DNA of 64,000 bases. Origin: 1-14-2-50-31-20 sp965370315 (GTDB lineage: Bacteria; Bacteroidota; Ignavibacteria; Ignavibacteriales; Melioribacteraceae). Where the stretch lies: the NCBI GenBank assembly GCA_965370315.1, contig CBDUTO010000004.1, forward strand, positions 15,630-79,629. Reading direction: 5' to 3'. A model generated the notes under the pieces. The model made no database searches, was not told the origin of the DNA, and saw only the letters and a list, made by a program, of their open reading frames with translations. Positions within the stretch are counted from its first letter, which is position 1, and the number at the start of each line of letters is the position of its first letter. Both the position numbers and the translations under genes were made by a program. Shown piece after piece: positions 34,154 through 43,246 of the stretch.

Positions 34154-34264
34154 CTATCTACCTTTTTCTTTTCGCTTGGCTGTTTTTTCAGCTCTTTTCT
34201 CTTTTAATGTCTTGGTTGCCGTTTTTTTTGTTAATTTTTCTCCCTTTGCCTTTCCCTTTGCCAT
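34154..34264 (-). CDS. 36-residue Lys/Arg-rich protein
   Basis: ATG at 34264 opens a 36-residue frame, MAKGKAKGEKLTKKTATKTL then KEKRAEKTAKRKEKGR, with an AAAAGGTG ribosome site about 7 bp upstream. Almost half the residues are basic. The KTLKEKRAEK core resembles small basic proteins annotated as hypothetical in many bacteria, which supports it being a real gene. It may bind nucleic acid or ribosomes; this is inference. It lies in the 412-bp gap between the exported protein and the DinB gene, which otherwise holds only the hairpin at 34431. Confidence 0.6.
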   Translation of the reverse strand: MAKGKAKGEKLTKKTATKTLKEKRAEKTAKRKEKGR

Positions 34265-34430
34265 TTCTAATCACCTTTTAATAAAATAAATAGTTACCGA
34301 AATAAGATACTCTTTAAAGAATTAAACATCTAGAAAGAACTTATAGATATCATCCGTTTTTAAGATTGTTATTTTGCATAAATTGGTTGTAACAAAAAAG
34401 GGAAAACCTGTTGTTTTCTTAATCGAACTA

Positions 34431-34454
34431 GACTAATGATCATCACCATTAGTC
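34431..34454. terminator. Inverted repeat just after the DinB gene
   Basis: GACTAATG (34431-34438) and CATTAGTC (34447-34454) form an 8-bp stem with an 8-base loop, ending one base before the stop codon of the DinB gene. No clear U-tract follows on the minus strand, so it is a weak terminator candidate. Confidence 0.4.
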
Positions 34455-34455
34455 A

Positions 34456-34938
34456 TTATCTTAATCTAATTAAATATCTTTCTATTTGCCTTCGGTGCCT
34501 CAATACATGAACTATAGCGTGTTCAAATAATTGCTCCACATCATAGGATTGCCCCCACCTTACAATTATTTTTTTTTCATTATTAAGTTCTTCTATTTTA
34601 ATATTTGAGTTGCTTTCAAATATGGCAACGTTGTAATTAAACATTTCAATTAGTGCCTCTTTATAATCACTTATTGTATCTAACAATATCTCTTTTCGAA
34701 AATCAATTTCCTCGTTGAATGATTTTTTGACTTCAATTGCATACCCATATCCTGCTCTTTCAACATGGCTTAATATGGTTTGGATTGATTTACAATCAGG
34801 GTCTTTTGTTCTATGATCTACTATAGTTAATAATTCTTTATTTGATATATCATTAGCAATTTCTACCAAATCAAGAATAGCTCGTTCATATTCATCTAAT
34901 ATAGCACCTATGGCACCATTGCTTCTAAAATTTTTCAT
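34456..34938 (-). CDS. DinB-family protein
   Basis: From ATG 34938 (the preceding in-frame TTG lacks a better site) the protein has 160 residues and is all-helical. The DinB metal-binding pattern is present: His in ILSHVERAGYGYA and the His pair in EHAIVHVLRHRRQIERYL near the C-terminus. DinB/YfiT-like proteins are metal-dependent transferases or thiol transferases of varied use. Not enough is visible to say which. Confidence 0.8.
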   Translation of the reverse strand: MKNFRSNGAIGAILDEYERAILDLVEIANDISNKELLTIVDHRTKDPDCKSIQTILSHVERAGYGYAIEVKKSFNEEIDFRKEILLDTISDYKEALIEMFNYNVAIFESNSNIKIEELNNEKKIIVRWGQSYDVEQLFEHAIVHVLRHRRQIERYLIRLR

Positions 34939-35065
34939 TGTTTTTTCCAACGAAGCTTAACTTTTCCATATTTTATAATTCTATTTGAATACTAAAAGTG
35001 AGTGCTATATTTAATATCCTTTGTGTATAGAACGCAATTTTATTCATATTATAACAACTTTCGAT

Positions 35066-35098
35066 AAAACCTTCAAGGTTTTATAACCTCGAAGGTTT
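35066..35098. repeat. CCTTCAAGG/CCTCGAAGG palindromic repeat
   Basis: AAAACCTTCAAGGTTTTAT then AACCTCGAAGGTTT, a near copy of the element at 1561-1594. It lies just downstream of the M24 peptidase stop codon (35106, minus strand) and may serve as its terminator. Confidence 0.6.
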
Positions 35099-35105
35099 GG
35101 CAATA

Positions 35106-36299
35106 CTATTTCTTCACCACATAAATTTCTTTTTGAGGATTAGATAAATACTCTGCACCATCTTCGTTAACTACAATTATTTCTTCAATTGTTGCTATTC
35201 CATAATTTTTAATTGGCAAGCGTGGTTCTATTGTGAATATGTTGTTTTTTTCAATTTCTAGATATGGAATATTCCCGTAACGTTCCCAACGTGGGCCAAG
35301 CAATGCACCGCCGTCATGAGCTACACGTCCTACTTGGTGTCCAAGTCCATGTGGATATTCTTCGTAACCTTTATCCACAATATAGCTACGTGCAACTTCA
35401 TCAATTTCCCAACCCATTTTACCAGGCTTAATTGCTTCAAAAGCTTTTTGAACAGATTCCAATATTGTATTAAAGCCACGAGTAACTGGTTCGGGCACTT
35501 CTGTTTCACCATCTTTTAATACATACCAAGTACGTTGAAGATCCGAACAATATCCATTTAACTTTATTCCAAAATCCATATTGATTACATGGCCACGTTC
35601 AATTTTATTTTCTGTCGGACCAGAATGAGCTCCGGCTGTATCTGGACCAGTAAATACTGCTGGGCAGTGTTCTTCATCCCATGCTAGTTCGAAACCTTTC
35701 TCGTTACATATTCCTTTTACAAAATTTGCTACATCTAATTCGGATTTACCTGGCTCAATAAAATCAGTAACTTGATCAAAGATTATAAGTGTTTCTCTAA
35801 TTGCTTCTTTTATATATCCAACCTCGGCATCAGACTTTCTTCCACGTAATGCAGCAACTACTTCTTCAGATGAAACAAATCTATCCACATATGGCGTGTC
35901 TTTCAGAATATCAACCAACTCAAGAAATACACCGTGAGTTAATCCATCAGCCAAACTTGAATTTCGAGAATAATTAATTGCAATTTTTTTCGGATCAATT
36001 TTTTCAATAGTCTTAACTAAATCTTCTCGAACAGATTTTAGGTATGGGATTATAGTATCATATGTTCCTACAGTCTTCATGTTTGCTTCTTCAAGAGAGC
36101 CTATGATAGCAGTACTTTTACCAGTTTTGGTTAAAATAAAAGCCGAGTGCCAAGTAGCTCCAGTTCCAACAATCATATCCATCATTGGGTCTTTTAAGTT
36201 CCCAGTCTCTCTCACAAACGTAAGCCACATATCTATGTTTTTTTCGTTCAGTATTTCTACTGCCTGTTTCTGTTTTTCTAAAACCAATTGGTCTACCAT
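35106..36299 (-). CDS. M24-family (Xaa-Pro type) metallopeptidase
   Basis: The 397-residue protein has an N-terminal creatinase-like domain (about 1-150) and a C-terminal pita-bread domain with metal ligands in order: Asp pair in NMDFGIKLNGYCSDLQRTW, His in PHGLGHQVGR, Glu in FTIEPRLP and Glu in TIEEIIVV. It should cleave Xaa-Pro dipeptides or proline-containing peptides in the cytoplasm. It stands alone. Confidence 0.92.
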   Translation of the reverse strand: MVDQLVLEKQKQAVEILNEKNIDMWLTFVRETGNLKDPMMDMIVGTGATWHSAFILTKTGKSTAIIGSLEEANMKTVGTYDTIIPYLKSVREDLVKTIEKIDPKKIAINYSRNSSLADGLTHGVFLELVDILKDTPYVDRFVSSEEVVAALRGRKSDAEVGYIKEAIRETLIIFDQVTDFIEPGKSELDVANFVKGICNEKGFELAWDEEHCPAVFTGPDTAGAHSGPTENKIERGHVINMDFGIKLNGYCSDLQRTWYVLKDGETEVPEPVTRGFNTILESVQKAFEAIKPGKMGWEIDEVARSYIVDKGYEEYPHGLGHQVGRVAHDGGALLGPRWERYGNIPYLEIEKNNIFTIEPRLPIKNYGIATIEEIIVVNEDGAEYLSNPQKEIYVVKK

Positions 36300-36317
36300 A
36301 ACAACTCCATTTTACAT

Positions 36318-38714
36318 TTATTTAATTTTAAAAATATTATAATATTGACTACTCAATTCAACACTTGCTTTATTTTCTGTAACACCAATTTCACTACCAT
36401 CTATTAAGCTAACAAGCTTCGATGCATTATAAACACTAGGGAATGTCAATTCAGCGATTCTACTTTTGACCCCTTTATTTAAAACAATTAAAATTCTTTC
36501 ATTTAAGTCTGATCGAACATATGCGTATGTATTATCATCAGCTATTAACTTATAATAATCACCATAACGTAAAGCAGTGTGGCTATTTCTAAGCTTAATA
36601 ATATTGGAAACAGTTTCCATTGTCTCTTGTTCATATTTAGAAAGAGAGTCATCAAATCGCATCATTCTTCTGTTGTCTGGATCAGATGCCCCAGTCATTC
36701 CAAATTCACTTCCATAGTAAATTACTGGTAAACCTGGAATTGTATTCATAAATGCCATGTATAGTATTAGCTTTTTATAGTTTTCTGGATTATCAACTTT
36801 AGGTGGATTGTTCCAACCCTCCTCTGCTGCTGACCATTGGCTTACATCTAAATCACCATCAGCAAATGACATGAATCTATTTTTGTCATGACTATCCATT
36901 ACGTTGCTCATTAAGTGCATAGGACCGTAAACAGAAAATGTTTTCTGCATCTCTTTATCCAAGCCACTAAAAGAGGCATCCTTGTTTATAAATGTTGGTA
37001 GTGCAACATCATAAAGACTAAAATTAAACTGAGCTGAAAGTTGACCATTGTTCACATAGGAGCTAATTAAATCGTAACTTCCAAAAGTTTCTCCAACTTG
37101 ATAAAGTGGTCTGTTTCTTGGTATTTCTATCTCTCTTTTTAATTCTTTTGTTAATTTTCTCCAAAACTCATTAGGTACATGCTTAACAGCATCATGTCTA
37201 AATCCATCAGCGCCAGTCTCTTTAAGCCACCAGACTGCATTTGCTGTAATTGTATCTAGCACAGTTTGAGAACCAAGAAAATCAAACGAAGGTAAATATG
37301 GCTCAAACCAAGTGGTTAAACGGAATTCATCCCAGAAGCGAATATTTTTTCGTCCATCTGGTAAATCCAATTGTCCAAACCAATCTTTATTATTTTGATA
37401 ATATGGATGATCTTTATGTACATGATTAGAGACAAAATCTAAAAGAATTTTTATGTCATGCTTGTGTGCAACATTTATAAGCTCTTTAAGTTTTTCCATA
37501 TTTCCGAATTTTTCTTCAACTCGAGTGCTACTTATAGGCCAGTATCCATGGTAACCAGAATACCATCTGTGTGGTTCAGGATACTCTTGGAAAGCTTCAT
37601 TAGGATTATCATAAACTGGTGATATCCAAATTGTATTAACTCCAAGATTATTAAAATAATTAGAGTTTAATTTATTAATCACACCTTGTAAATCTCCACC
37701 CATGTAATTTGCTTTATCAGCTAGAAGTTCATGTTGCACAGGATTATTAAGTGACTGATCACCATCACTAAACCTATCAATCATAAGTGAATAAATGATC
37801 CCATCGTGCCAGCTAAACTTAGAGTTACCATCAATTGGTTTTCCATTATCAAGCAAAACATGTTGGAAGTTTGTTGTCCTTCCATCTTTAGTTACTGCAA
37901 TACGAATAAGTTTTTTTTCATTCCCAATAGAAGGTGGTAAGGTTATAGCAATATTACTATTATTGAGCGAAATAATTTCATTGGATAATTTTCTATTACC
38001 AAGTAGAGCAATTATATTTTTATTACTTAAATCTTTGATGAATTGATTACCCTCAATTTCCAAATTCAAAACACCTTCTTGATTATCTAAATCACGAACA
38101 TGTAAAAACACTTTTTCCGATTCATCTTCTTCAATAGTTCGTAGAGAATTAAAACTTCCAAAACCATTTGGAGTTTTATTTGGATTTATAGGATCAACAA
38201 TTTCTTCCCCATCACCAAAAAACTTGTATGCATAAATACCGGGCTCTAATGTGGCTACCGCCTCAAAAGTTCCATCTCCATCATTGTCAGTCATAGAAAT
38301 GTCTTTTCTATTCCAACCATTAAAACTTCCGAAAAGATATAATTCATTATACTTTTTATCTGGAGTGAACTGGAATTTATATGATGCACTTTTAATAACC
38401 GTTACTGGTATACTGTATTCTACTCCATCAAGTGAAAATTTAACAAGTGTCATTCCAACAAAATCACCTTGAGATTTTAATTTAATGGAGTTTGACTCCT
38501 TTTCGTATTGAATATTTATATCATCATTTTCAAGAAATTCAACATCATAATTCTCGCTATAGAATAGATCACTTATTACAATTTCTTTTTCTGTTTTGAA
38601 TTGAAGATTTACATTTGGAATAATATCTGTAATTGTACTGTTTTGGTCTAGCTGACAAGAAAACAATGCAAAGAAGAGTATAAATATAGTTGGAAGTTGA
38701 TATAGCTTTTTCAT
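36318..38714 (-). CDS. GH13 alpha-amylase-family lipoprotein with glycogen-binding-like domain
   Basis: The 798-residue protein has a lipoprotein signal (IFILFFALFSC). Two beta domains follow; one (about 113-185) is a CBM48/AMPK-type starch-binding module (LYLFGSFNGWNRKDI). The GH13 barrel (about 305-700) shows LLDFVSNHVH (region I), ADGFRHDAVKH with nucleophile Asp (II), YQVGETFGS with acid Glu (III) and MDSHDKNRF (IV). It resembles cyclomaltodextrinase/neopullulanase-type enzymes and is probably anchored in the outer membrane or periplasm to degrade alpha-glucans. No SusC/SusD pair adjoins it. Confidence 0.9.
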   Translation of the reverse strand: MKKLYQLPTIFILFFALFSCQLDQNSTITDIIPNVNLQFKTEKEIVISDLFYSENYDVEFLENDDINIQYEKESNSIKLKSQGDFVGMTLVKFSLDGVEYSIPVTVIKSASYKFQFTPDKKYNELYLFGSFNGWNRKDISMTDNDGDGTFEAVATLEPGIYAYKFFGDGEEIVDPINPNKTPNGFGSFNSLRTIEEDESEKVFLHVRDLDNQEGVLNLEIEGNQFIKDLSNKNIIALLGNRKLSNEIISLNNSNIAITLPPSIGNEKKLIRIAVTKDGRTTNFQHVLLDNGKPIDGNSKFSWHDGIIYSLMIDRFSDGDQSLNNPVQHELLADKANYMGGDLQGVINKLNSNYFNNLGVNTIWISPVYDNPNEAFQEYPEPHRWYSGYHGYWPISSTRVEEKFGNMEKLKELINVAHKHDIKILLDFVSNHVHKDHPYYQNNKDWFGQLDLPDGRKNIRFWDEFRLTTWFEPYLPSFDFLGSQTVLDTITANAVWWLKETGADGFRHDAVKHVPNEFWRKLTKELKREIEIPRNRPLYQVGETFGSYDLISSYVNNGQLSAQFNFSLYDVALPTFINKDASFSGLDKEMQKTFSVYGPMHLMSNVMDSHDKNRFMSFADGDLDVSQWSAAEEGWNNPPKVDNPENYKKLILYMAFMNTIPGLPVIYYGSEFGMTGASDPDNRRMMRFDDSLSKYEQETMETVSNIIKLRNSHTALRYGDYYKLIADDNTYAYVRSDLNERILIVLNKGVKSRIAELTFPSVYNASKLVSLIDGSEIGVTENKASVELSSQYYNIFKIK

Positions 38715-38852
38715 TTGTATCCATTCTAATTAAAAAGATTCTCGAAAAATAAGATTTTCTTTTGTGAAAATGAACACTATCCCGTTATTTAAAAAGAAAG
38801 GGAATAAAATAAATTATTCCCTTAAAATTTAATTTTCTGACTTTAGATGTAT

Positions 38853-39728
38853 TTACAAAGCATCGTAATATAGTAATTGAATTTCATTGCTATCAAAAGC
38901 TTTGTTGTAAATTCTGAATTCATCTATTTTACCGTTAAAGTACCTTGATGGCAATGTAGAAGTTGTAAGTTTTCCAAGCACAATGGGTGTAGTCGTATTT
39001 ATTGTTTCATCCAATTTATAATTCTGTTCGGTAAGCGTTCCATTCAAATAAAACTCTGTATAATTTTCACCCACTACCAATGCACAGTGATACCAATAAT
39101 GTGGTGAAATCGCTTGAGTTTTTCCAGTAACAATTAAAGTATCACCTTCTGTTCCAATAGTGCCATAAACATGGAATCTTGGATTATTACCTGCAATAGC
39201 AAATGTAAAATCCCTTCTTAATCCAGTATCATAGGCTTTGCCAATAAGACCTTCTCCATCCGTTTTCCCGTCTGTTTCAAGTATATAATCATTGCTTTTA
39301 TACATCCAAAAAGAAATTGTTTTCTCATTGCTATTATAAACGTTATTGTTTGGTATCTCTGCATAACAATCATATCCATCAAAATTTATTGCATCTCCTT
39401 TCTTCCCACTGCTAAAACTAGTATTTCCGTATATACGACCATTATTTCCGGTAGAACTTAAATCATATACTCCATTATCTTCAAAATCCCAATGCCCAAC
39501 TAAATAATCATCATAAAAAAAGCTAAACGGTATAGAATTAAAGCCCTCCTTTGAAAGAACACCTCTTAAATCTACAACTTCAGATGGGGCATTAGTCATA
39601 TCAATTTGAAATGCTATTTTTCCAATTTCATTATTGGGAGTATCTTCCTCAGATATTGTTGGGGCATTATTGCATGAAAAAAGGATTGTACTTAGTAGAG
39701 TGATAATTAAAATTATAGTGCTTTTCAT
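38853..39728 (-). CDS. LamG-domain lipoprotein
   Basis: The 291-residue protein has a lipoprotein signal (IILIITLLSTILFSC) and a concanavalin-like LamG/laminin-G-like domain (about 75-290): GHWDFEDNGVYDLSSTGNNG, INFDGYDCYAEIP, ISFWMY, and KIDEFRIYNKAFDSNEIQ at the end. Such domains bind glycans or proteins. It lies about 140 bp upstream of the amylase gene on the same strand; a joint glycan role is possible. Confidence 0.8.
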   Translation of the reverse strand: MKSTIILIITLLSTILFSCNNAPTISEEDTPNNEIGKIAFQIDMTNAPSEVVDLRGVLSKEGFNSIPFSFFYDDYLVGHWDFEDNGVYDLSSTGNNGRIYGNTSFSSGKKGDAINFDGYDCYAEIPNNNVYNSNEKTISFWMYKSNDYILETDGKTDGEGLIGKAYDTGLRRDFTFAIAGNNPRFHVYGTIGTEGDTLIVTGKTQAISPHYWYHCALVVGENYTEFYLNGTLTEQNYKLDETINTTTPIVLGKLTTSTLPSRYFNGKIDEFRIYNKAFDSNEIQLLYYDAL

Positions 39729-39796
39729 TCTTACCTCATAGTTTTAATCTGAATATATAATATTTACCAAAAATATTTTTCTTATACAAGGCAGCG

Positions 39797-41272
39797 CTAT
39801 CTTTTTCTTTTAATAAGAGCAAGCAAATCTCTTGCGCCTCTTTTTAAACTAAGTATTTCAATCTCTTCAAAAATTGAAGCTTTATAAAGAACAACTGGGA
39901 ATAAGATTAATAATAAAAATTGAATTGAAATATTAATTGGTTTTCCATAGCTAGGTATATATATTGACACAAAATATATTATGAGTCCAATTGTAATTAT
40001 CTTTATCATTTTCAATAATTCAAATGGTACTCTGAAGATTTTTTGTCCAAAATAGTATGAGAGAAGCATCATTAAAATGAAAGAGAGAAGTAACGAGTAT
40101 GCTGCACCAATAAAACCAATGTTTGGTACCAAAAGAAAATTAAGTAGGACATTAAAACATGCAGTAACAATAACTATTGCAGTGACATAAATGGTCTTTT
40201 TAGCATAATGAAAACTTAGAGAAAAATTGTATTGAATGCCTTTAATGACAAAAGCAAATGCGATAATAGGAACTACGACTGCAGAGACCCAATACTCTTC
40301 ATTTTTAGCAAACAGCTCTATAATCTCTTTCCCAAACATTGAAATACCAAGAGCTGCAAATGCCATAACTGTAGTATAATATGTTAAAATTTTCGAAAAG
40401 TATCTTTTATCATTTGGAGTCCCAAGTTTTTTATAAGCAAGCGGTAAAAATCCTAATTGAAACGATTGCAGTATCAACATATTCATAACACTTGCAACTT
40501 TATTCCCCATTGAATAGACTCCAACACTTGAAAGACCGTAAAAATACTCAATAATAAATCTATCGCCCAAAGTTAACAAGAATGAAAAAGTTGTTGAAAA
40601 CACTAGTGGAAATCCATACAAAAACATTTCTTTAAGAATTTTAAAATCTAAACTAAAACTTGACCCTTTTATGACCACAGGCATTGATAAAACAACTACT
40701 AATAGCGAGCCAACTAGTTCACTAATCATAATCCCTTCCACACCCATTTTGGCATATGCTACAAAATAAATATTCAGAAGTACTATTGCTGTAAATTTAA
40801 GAGTTGTGAGAATTACATAAAATGTAGGCATCTCTTTAAGCCGAATTACATTTAGCGGAACATTACTAATAATACCCGCAGATGCTGCTAAAAACATATA
40901 TAAGAAATAGTTTGAAAATTGATCTGTAGAAAATATCTGAACTGAAAATTTTGCACTGAATGGGATTAGTAGAAAACTTAAAAGGACAGCTATTATTGTT
41001 GTTGAGAGAAAGACACTAAAAATAATAGAATTCTTTTTCTCAGCATCATCTTCACTTGCATACCACCTCATCATTGCCGTTGGAAGATTAAACCCTAATA
41101 CACCAATAAGAATTTGAAGAATAATTTGTAATATTGCTAATATTCCATATTCACTAGTTGAAAGAATACCTGTATAAAGTGGCAACAGAATAAATCCGAC
41201 CAATTTTGTAGAGATATTTCCCAAACTATAAATTGCAGTCTGTTTAATGGTTTTTTTAATTTCAAAAAACAT
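39797..41272 (-). CDS. Oligosaccharide flippase (Wzx-like, MOP superfamily)
   Basis: From ATG 41272 the protein has 491 residues with about 13-14 hydrophobic segments along its length. FEIKKTIKQTAIYSLGNIST and GILSTSEYGILAILQIILQ are typical starts of polysaccharide flippases, which move lipid-linked glycans across the inner membrane. The ATG overlaps the stop of the methyltransferase gene (TAATG), so they are coupled. It is the last gene of the glycan cluster. Confidence 0.9.
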   Translation of the reverse strand: MFFEIKKTIKQTAIYSLGNISTKLVGFILLPLYTGILSTSEYGILAILQIILQILIGVLGFNLPTAMMRWYASEDDAEKKNSIIFSVFLSTTIIAVLLSFLLIPFSAKFSVQIFSTDQFSNYFLYMFLAASAGIISNVPLNVIRLKEMPTFYVILTTLKFTAIVLLNIYFVAYAKMGVEGIMISELVGSLLVVVLSMPVVIKGSSFSLDFKILKEMFLYGFPLVFSTTFSFLLTLGDRFIIEYFYGLSSVGVYSMGNKVASVMNMLILQSFQLGFLPLAYKKLGTPNDKRYFSKILTYYTTVMAFAALGISMFGKEIIELFAKNEEYWVSAVVVPIIAFAFVIKGIQYNFSLSFHYAKKTIYVTAIVIVTACFNVLLNFLLVPNIGFIGAAYSLLLSFILMMLLSYYFGQKIFRVPFELLKMIKIITIGLIIYFVSIYIPSYGKPINISIQFLLLILFPVVLYKASIFEEIEILSLKRGARDLLALIKRKR

Positions 41273-42045
41273 TATTTTTTCTCCAACAACACACAAAGTT
41301 GATAAGGTCGCTTCTTCGATATTATTACATTTAGCCTATCCAATATAAAGGCTAACAAATTAAATCTGTATGGTATTTCGTAACTGTGGTTACAACTAGG
41401 ACAAGAAGTAGTACGCTTTTGGTTTGGAGTCCAAAACTGCGGGATCCAAGCTGACGCAGGTGTAAATTTATGTTTCACTGAATTTAGGACTTTGTTGTAA
41501 TCCCTAATTTTAGCTCCATACTCAAATGTTAAATTTACTTTGTACTCACGGAAAAGATCCTCAATTAAATCTAAATTTATTGTTCTTAAGTGATAAGATT
41601 TGTTGAATTTATATGAACATTTTGTACATTCCGTAACTTGTTTTTTTATGTTCTCATCATTTGGGAAAGTTAGAAAGATATATTTGCCACTTACTCTTTT
41701 CATTTCTTTTATTGCTTTTACAAATATATCATCAGGCAAATGCTCAATCATTTCACTACTAAAAACTAAATTAATAGAATTAGTTTTTAAAGGAAGATAA
41801 TCAGCAGAAACATTTATTTTTTTCGTCTCTACAAACTTTAATGCATTTATACTTCTGTCTACAGCAACAAGATTATAATTATCTTTTAATGCATTTGAAA
41901 TAGTACCATCACCACAACCAATATCCACAATGGTTTTAACATCTTTTGGAATTGCATTTTTTATTAAGTCAGCTTTGTCACTAATTTTCTCACTTAAGTT
42001 AGCATTATTCCAATCAAAATTTTCGTAGTAATTTTTATTATCCAT
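41272..42045 (-). CDS. SAM-dependent methyltransferase with cysteine pairs
   Basis: The 257-residue protein has a class I methyltransferase core: TIVDIGCGDGTISNAL (SAM motif I), LVAVDRS and LVFSSEMIEHLPDD. Two Cys pairs, CTKC (about 138) and CPSC (about 218), suggest a bound zinc. In this cluster it probably methylates a sugar or lipid-linked intermediate. It overlaps the upstream glycosyltransferase by 8 bp. Confidence 0.85.
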   Translation of the reverse strand: MDNKNYYENFDWNNANLSEKISDKADLIKNAIPKDVKTIVDIGCGDGTISNALKDNYNLVAVDRSINALKFVETKKINVSADYLPLKTNSINLVFSSEMIEHLPDDIFVKAIKEMKRVSGKYIFLTFPNDENIKKQVTECTKCSYKFNKSYHLRTINLDLIEDLFREYKVNLTFEYGAKIRDYNKVLNSVKHKFTPASAWIPQFWTPNQKRTTSCPSCNHSYEIPYRFNLLAFILDRLNVIISKKRPYQLCVLLEKK

Positions 42046-43246
42046 TATCGCTTTTCAATTCTATAGTTGAATATAAGGAAACTAGTTCATTGCTTGTTTT
42101 ATTCCAATTGTACTTGCTTAATACTGCTTCTTTTCCTTTTGCGCCCATTGTATTTCTCAAATCTGGGTTTTGATAAAGCTTAATTATTTTTTTAGCTAAA
42201 TCACTCTCATTCCCCGATTCATAAACAGCACCGGCTTTTGTTTCATCCAATATTCGCTTTAGTGGATTACAATTGGTTGCAACCACTGGTTTTTCAAAAA
42301 TCATATATTGAAATAGTTTATGTGGAATTGTGTTGTCCGTGTGAACACTTTTAAGATGAGGAATTAAACTAAGATCACACGCTTTAATGTAGGAGGAAAG
42401 TTTTTCATGTGGCTGCCATCCCTCAAAAGAGATATGTTCTTCAACATTTAATTCTTTCGAAAGCTCTTTAAGAGCTTCTAAGTTACTTCCCCCGCCGACT
42501 AAAACTAATCTTACATTTTTAATTATTTCTATAATTTTTGGAATAGCTCTAATTGTGCTTTCCAATCCACGATGAATATCAAAACCACCCACATAAGTAA
42601 TTGTAAAATCATCTTTATATTTGCTCACAATTGCTTCGTCAATTGGAGATGCCAAAAAACTCTCTAAATTAACATAGTTAGCAACTACTGATATTTTATC
42701 GTTAGCAATACCAAGAGATTTGTAGCGTTCTACTGCTTCTTCAATTACAGTAATAATATGAGTAGCCTTTTTTGTCCAATCTATCTCACTCTGTTTCCAA
42801 CGTTTTTTTGAAATTAAAATGTTTCCAGGAAACGTATTTGCATATTTATAATGATTGAGGGCATGAACGAAATTTTCATGGAGATCTGAAATAATCGGCA
42901 AATTAAAATTTTCATTTCCTCTAAAAGCACTCTCTAACATCCACAAATCATGGACATGTAATGCTTCAATTTTATTTTGAAGAATAAATTTTCTAATTTG
43001 AATAGCCCAGAATATTGGATAGATATTAAAAACTGTATTGTTTAATCCACGGAGTTTGTTTTTTACAAATAGCGACAATGGAATTCTAATTATTTTAGCA
43101 CCGCTAAATTCTTCAGAATTCTTTTTACTCCCATGATTGAAACAAAGTACAAATACTTGATGTCCATCATTCTGTAAAGTAGCAACTTCGTTTTCCACAC
43201 GAAGATCACCTGTAAATTCGTTATCGAGAATCATTCCTATTCGCAT
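42038..43246 (-). CDS. Glycosyltransferase family 4 protein
   Basis: The 402-residue GT-B protein has an N-terminal acceptor domain (RIGMILDNEFTGDLRVENE) and a C-terminal donor domain with TYVGGFDIHRGLESTIRAI, LVGGGSN, ISFEGWQPHEKL and the EX7E-like KPVVATNCNPLKRILDE. It transfers a sugar from a nucleotide-sugar during surface glycan assembly on the cytoplasmic side. It abuts YfhO (next base) and overlaps the methyltransferase. Confidence 0.9.
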   Translation of the reverse strand: MRIGMILDNEFTGDLRVENEVATLQNDGHQVFVLCFNHGSKKNSEEFSGAKIIRIPLSLFVKNKLRGLNNTVFNIYPIFWAIQIRKFILQNKIEALHVHDLWMLESAFRGNENFNLPIISDLHENFVHALNHYKYANTFPGNILISKKRWKQSEIDWTKKATHIITVIEEAVERYKSLGIANDKISVVANYVNLESFLASPIDEAIVSKYKDDFTITYVGGFDIHRGLESTIRAIPKIIEIIKNVRLVLVGGGSNLEALKELSKELNVEEHISFEGWQPHEKLSSYIKACDLSLIPHLKSVHTDNTIPHKLFQYMIFEKPVVATNCNPLKRILDETKAGAVYESGNESDLAKKIIKLYQNPDLRNTMGAKGKEAVLSKYNWNKTSNELVSLYSTIELKSDNG

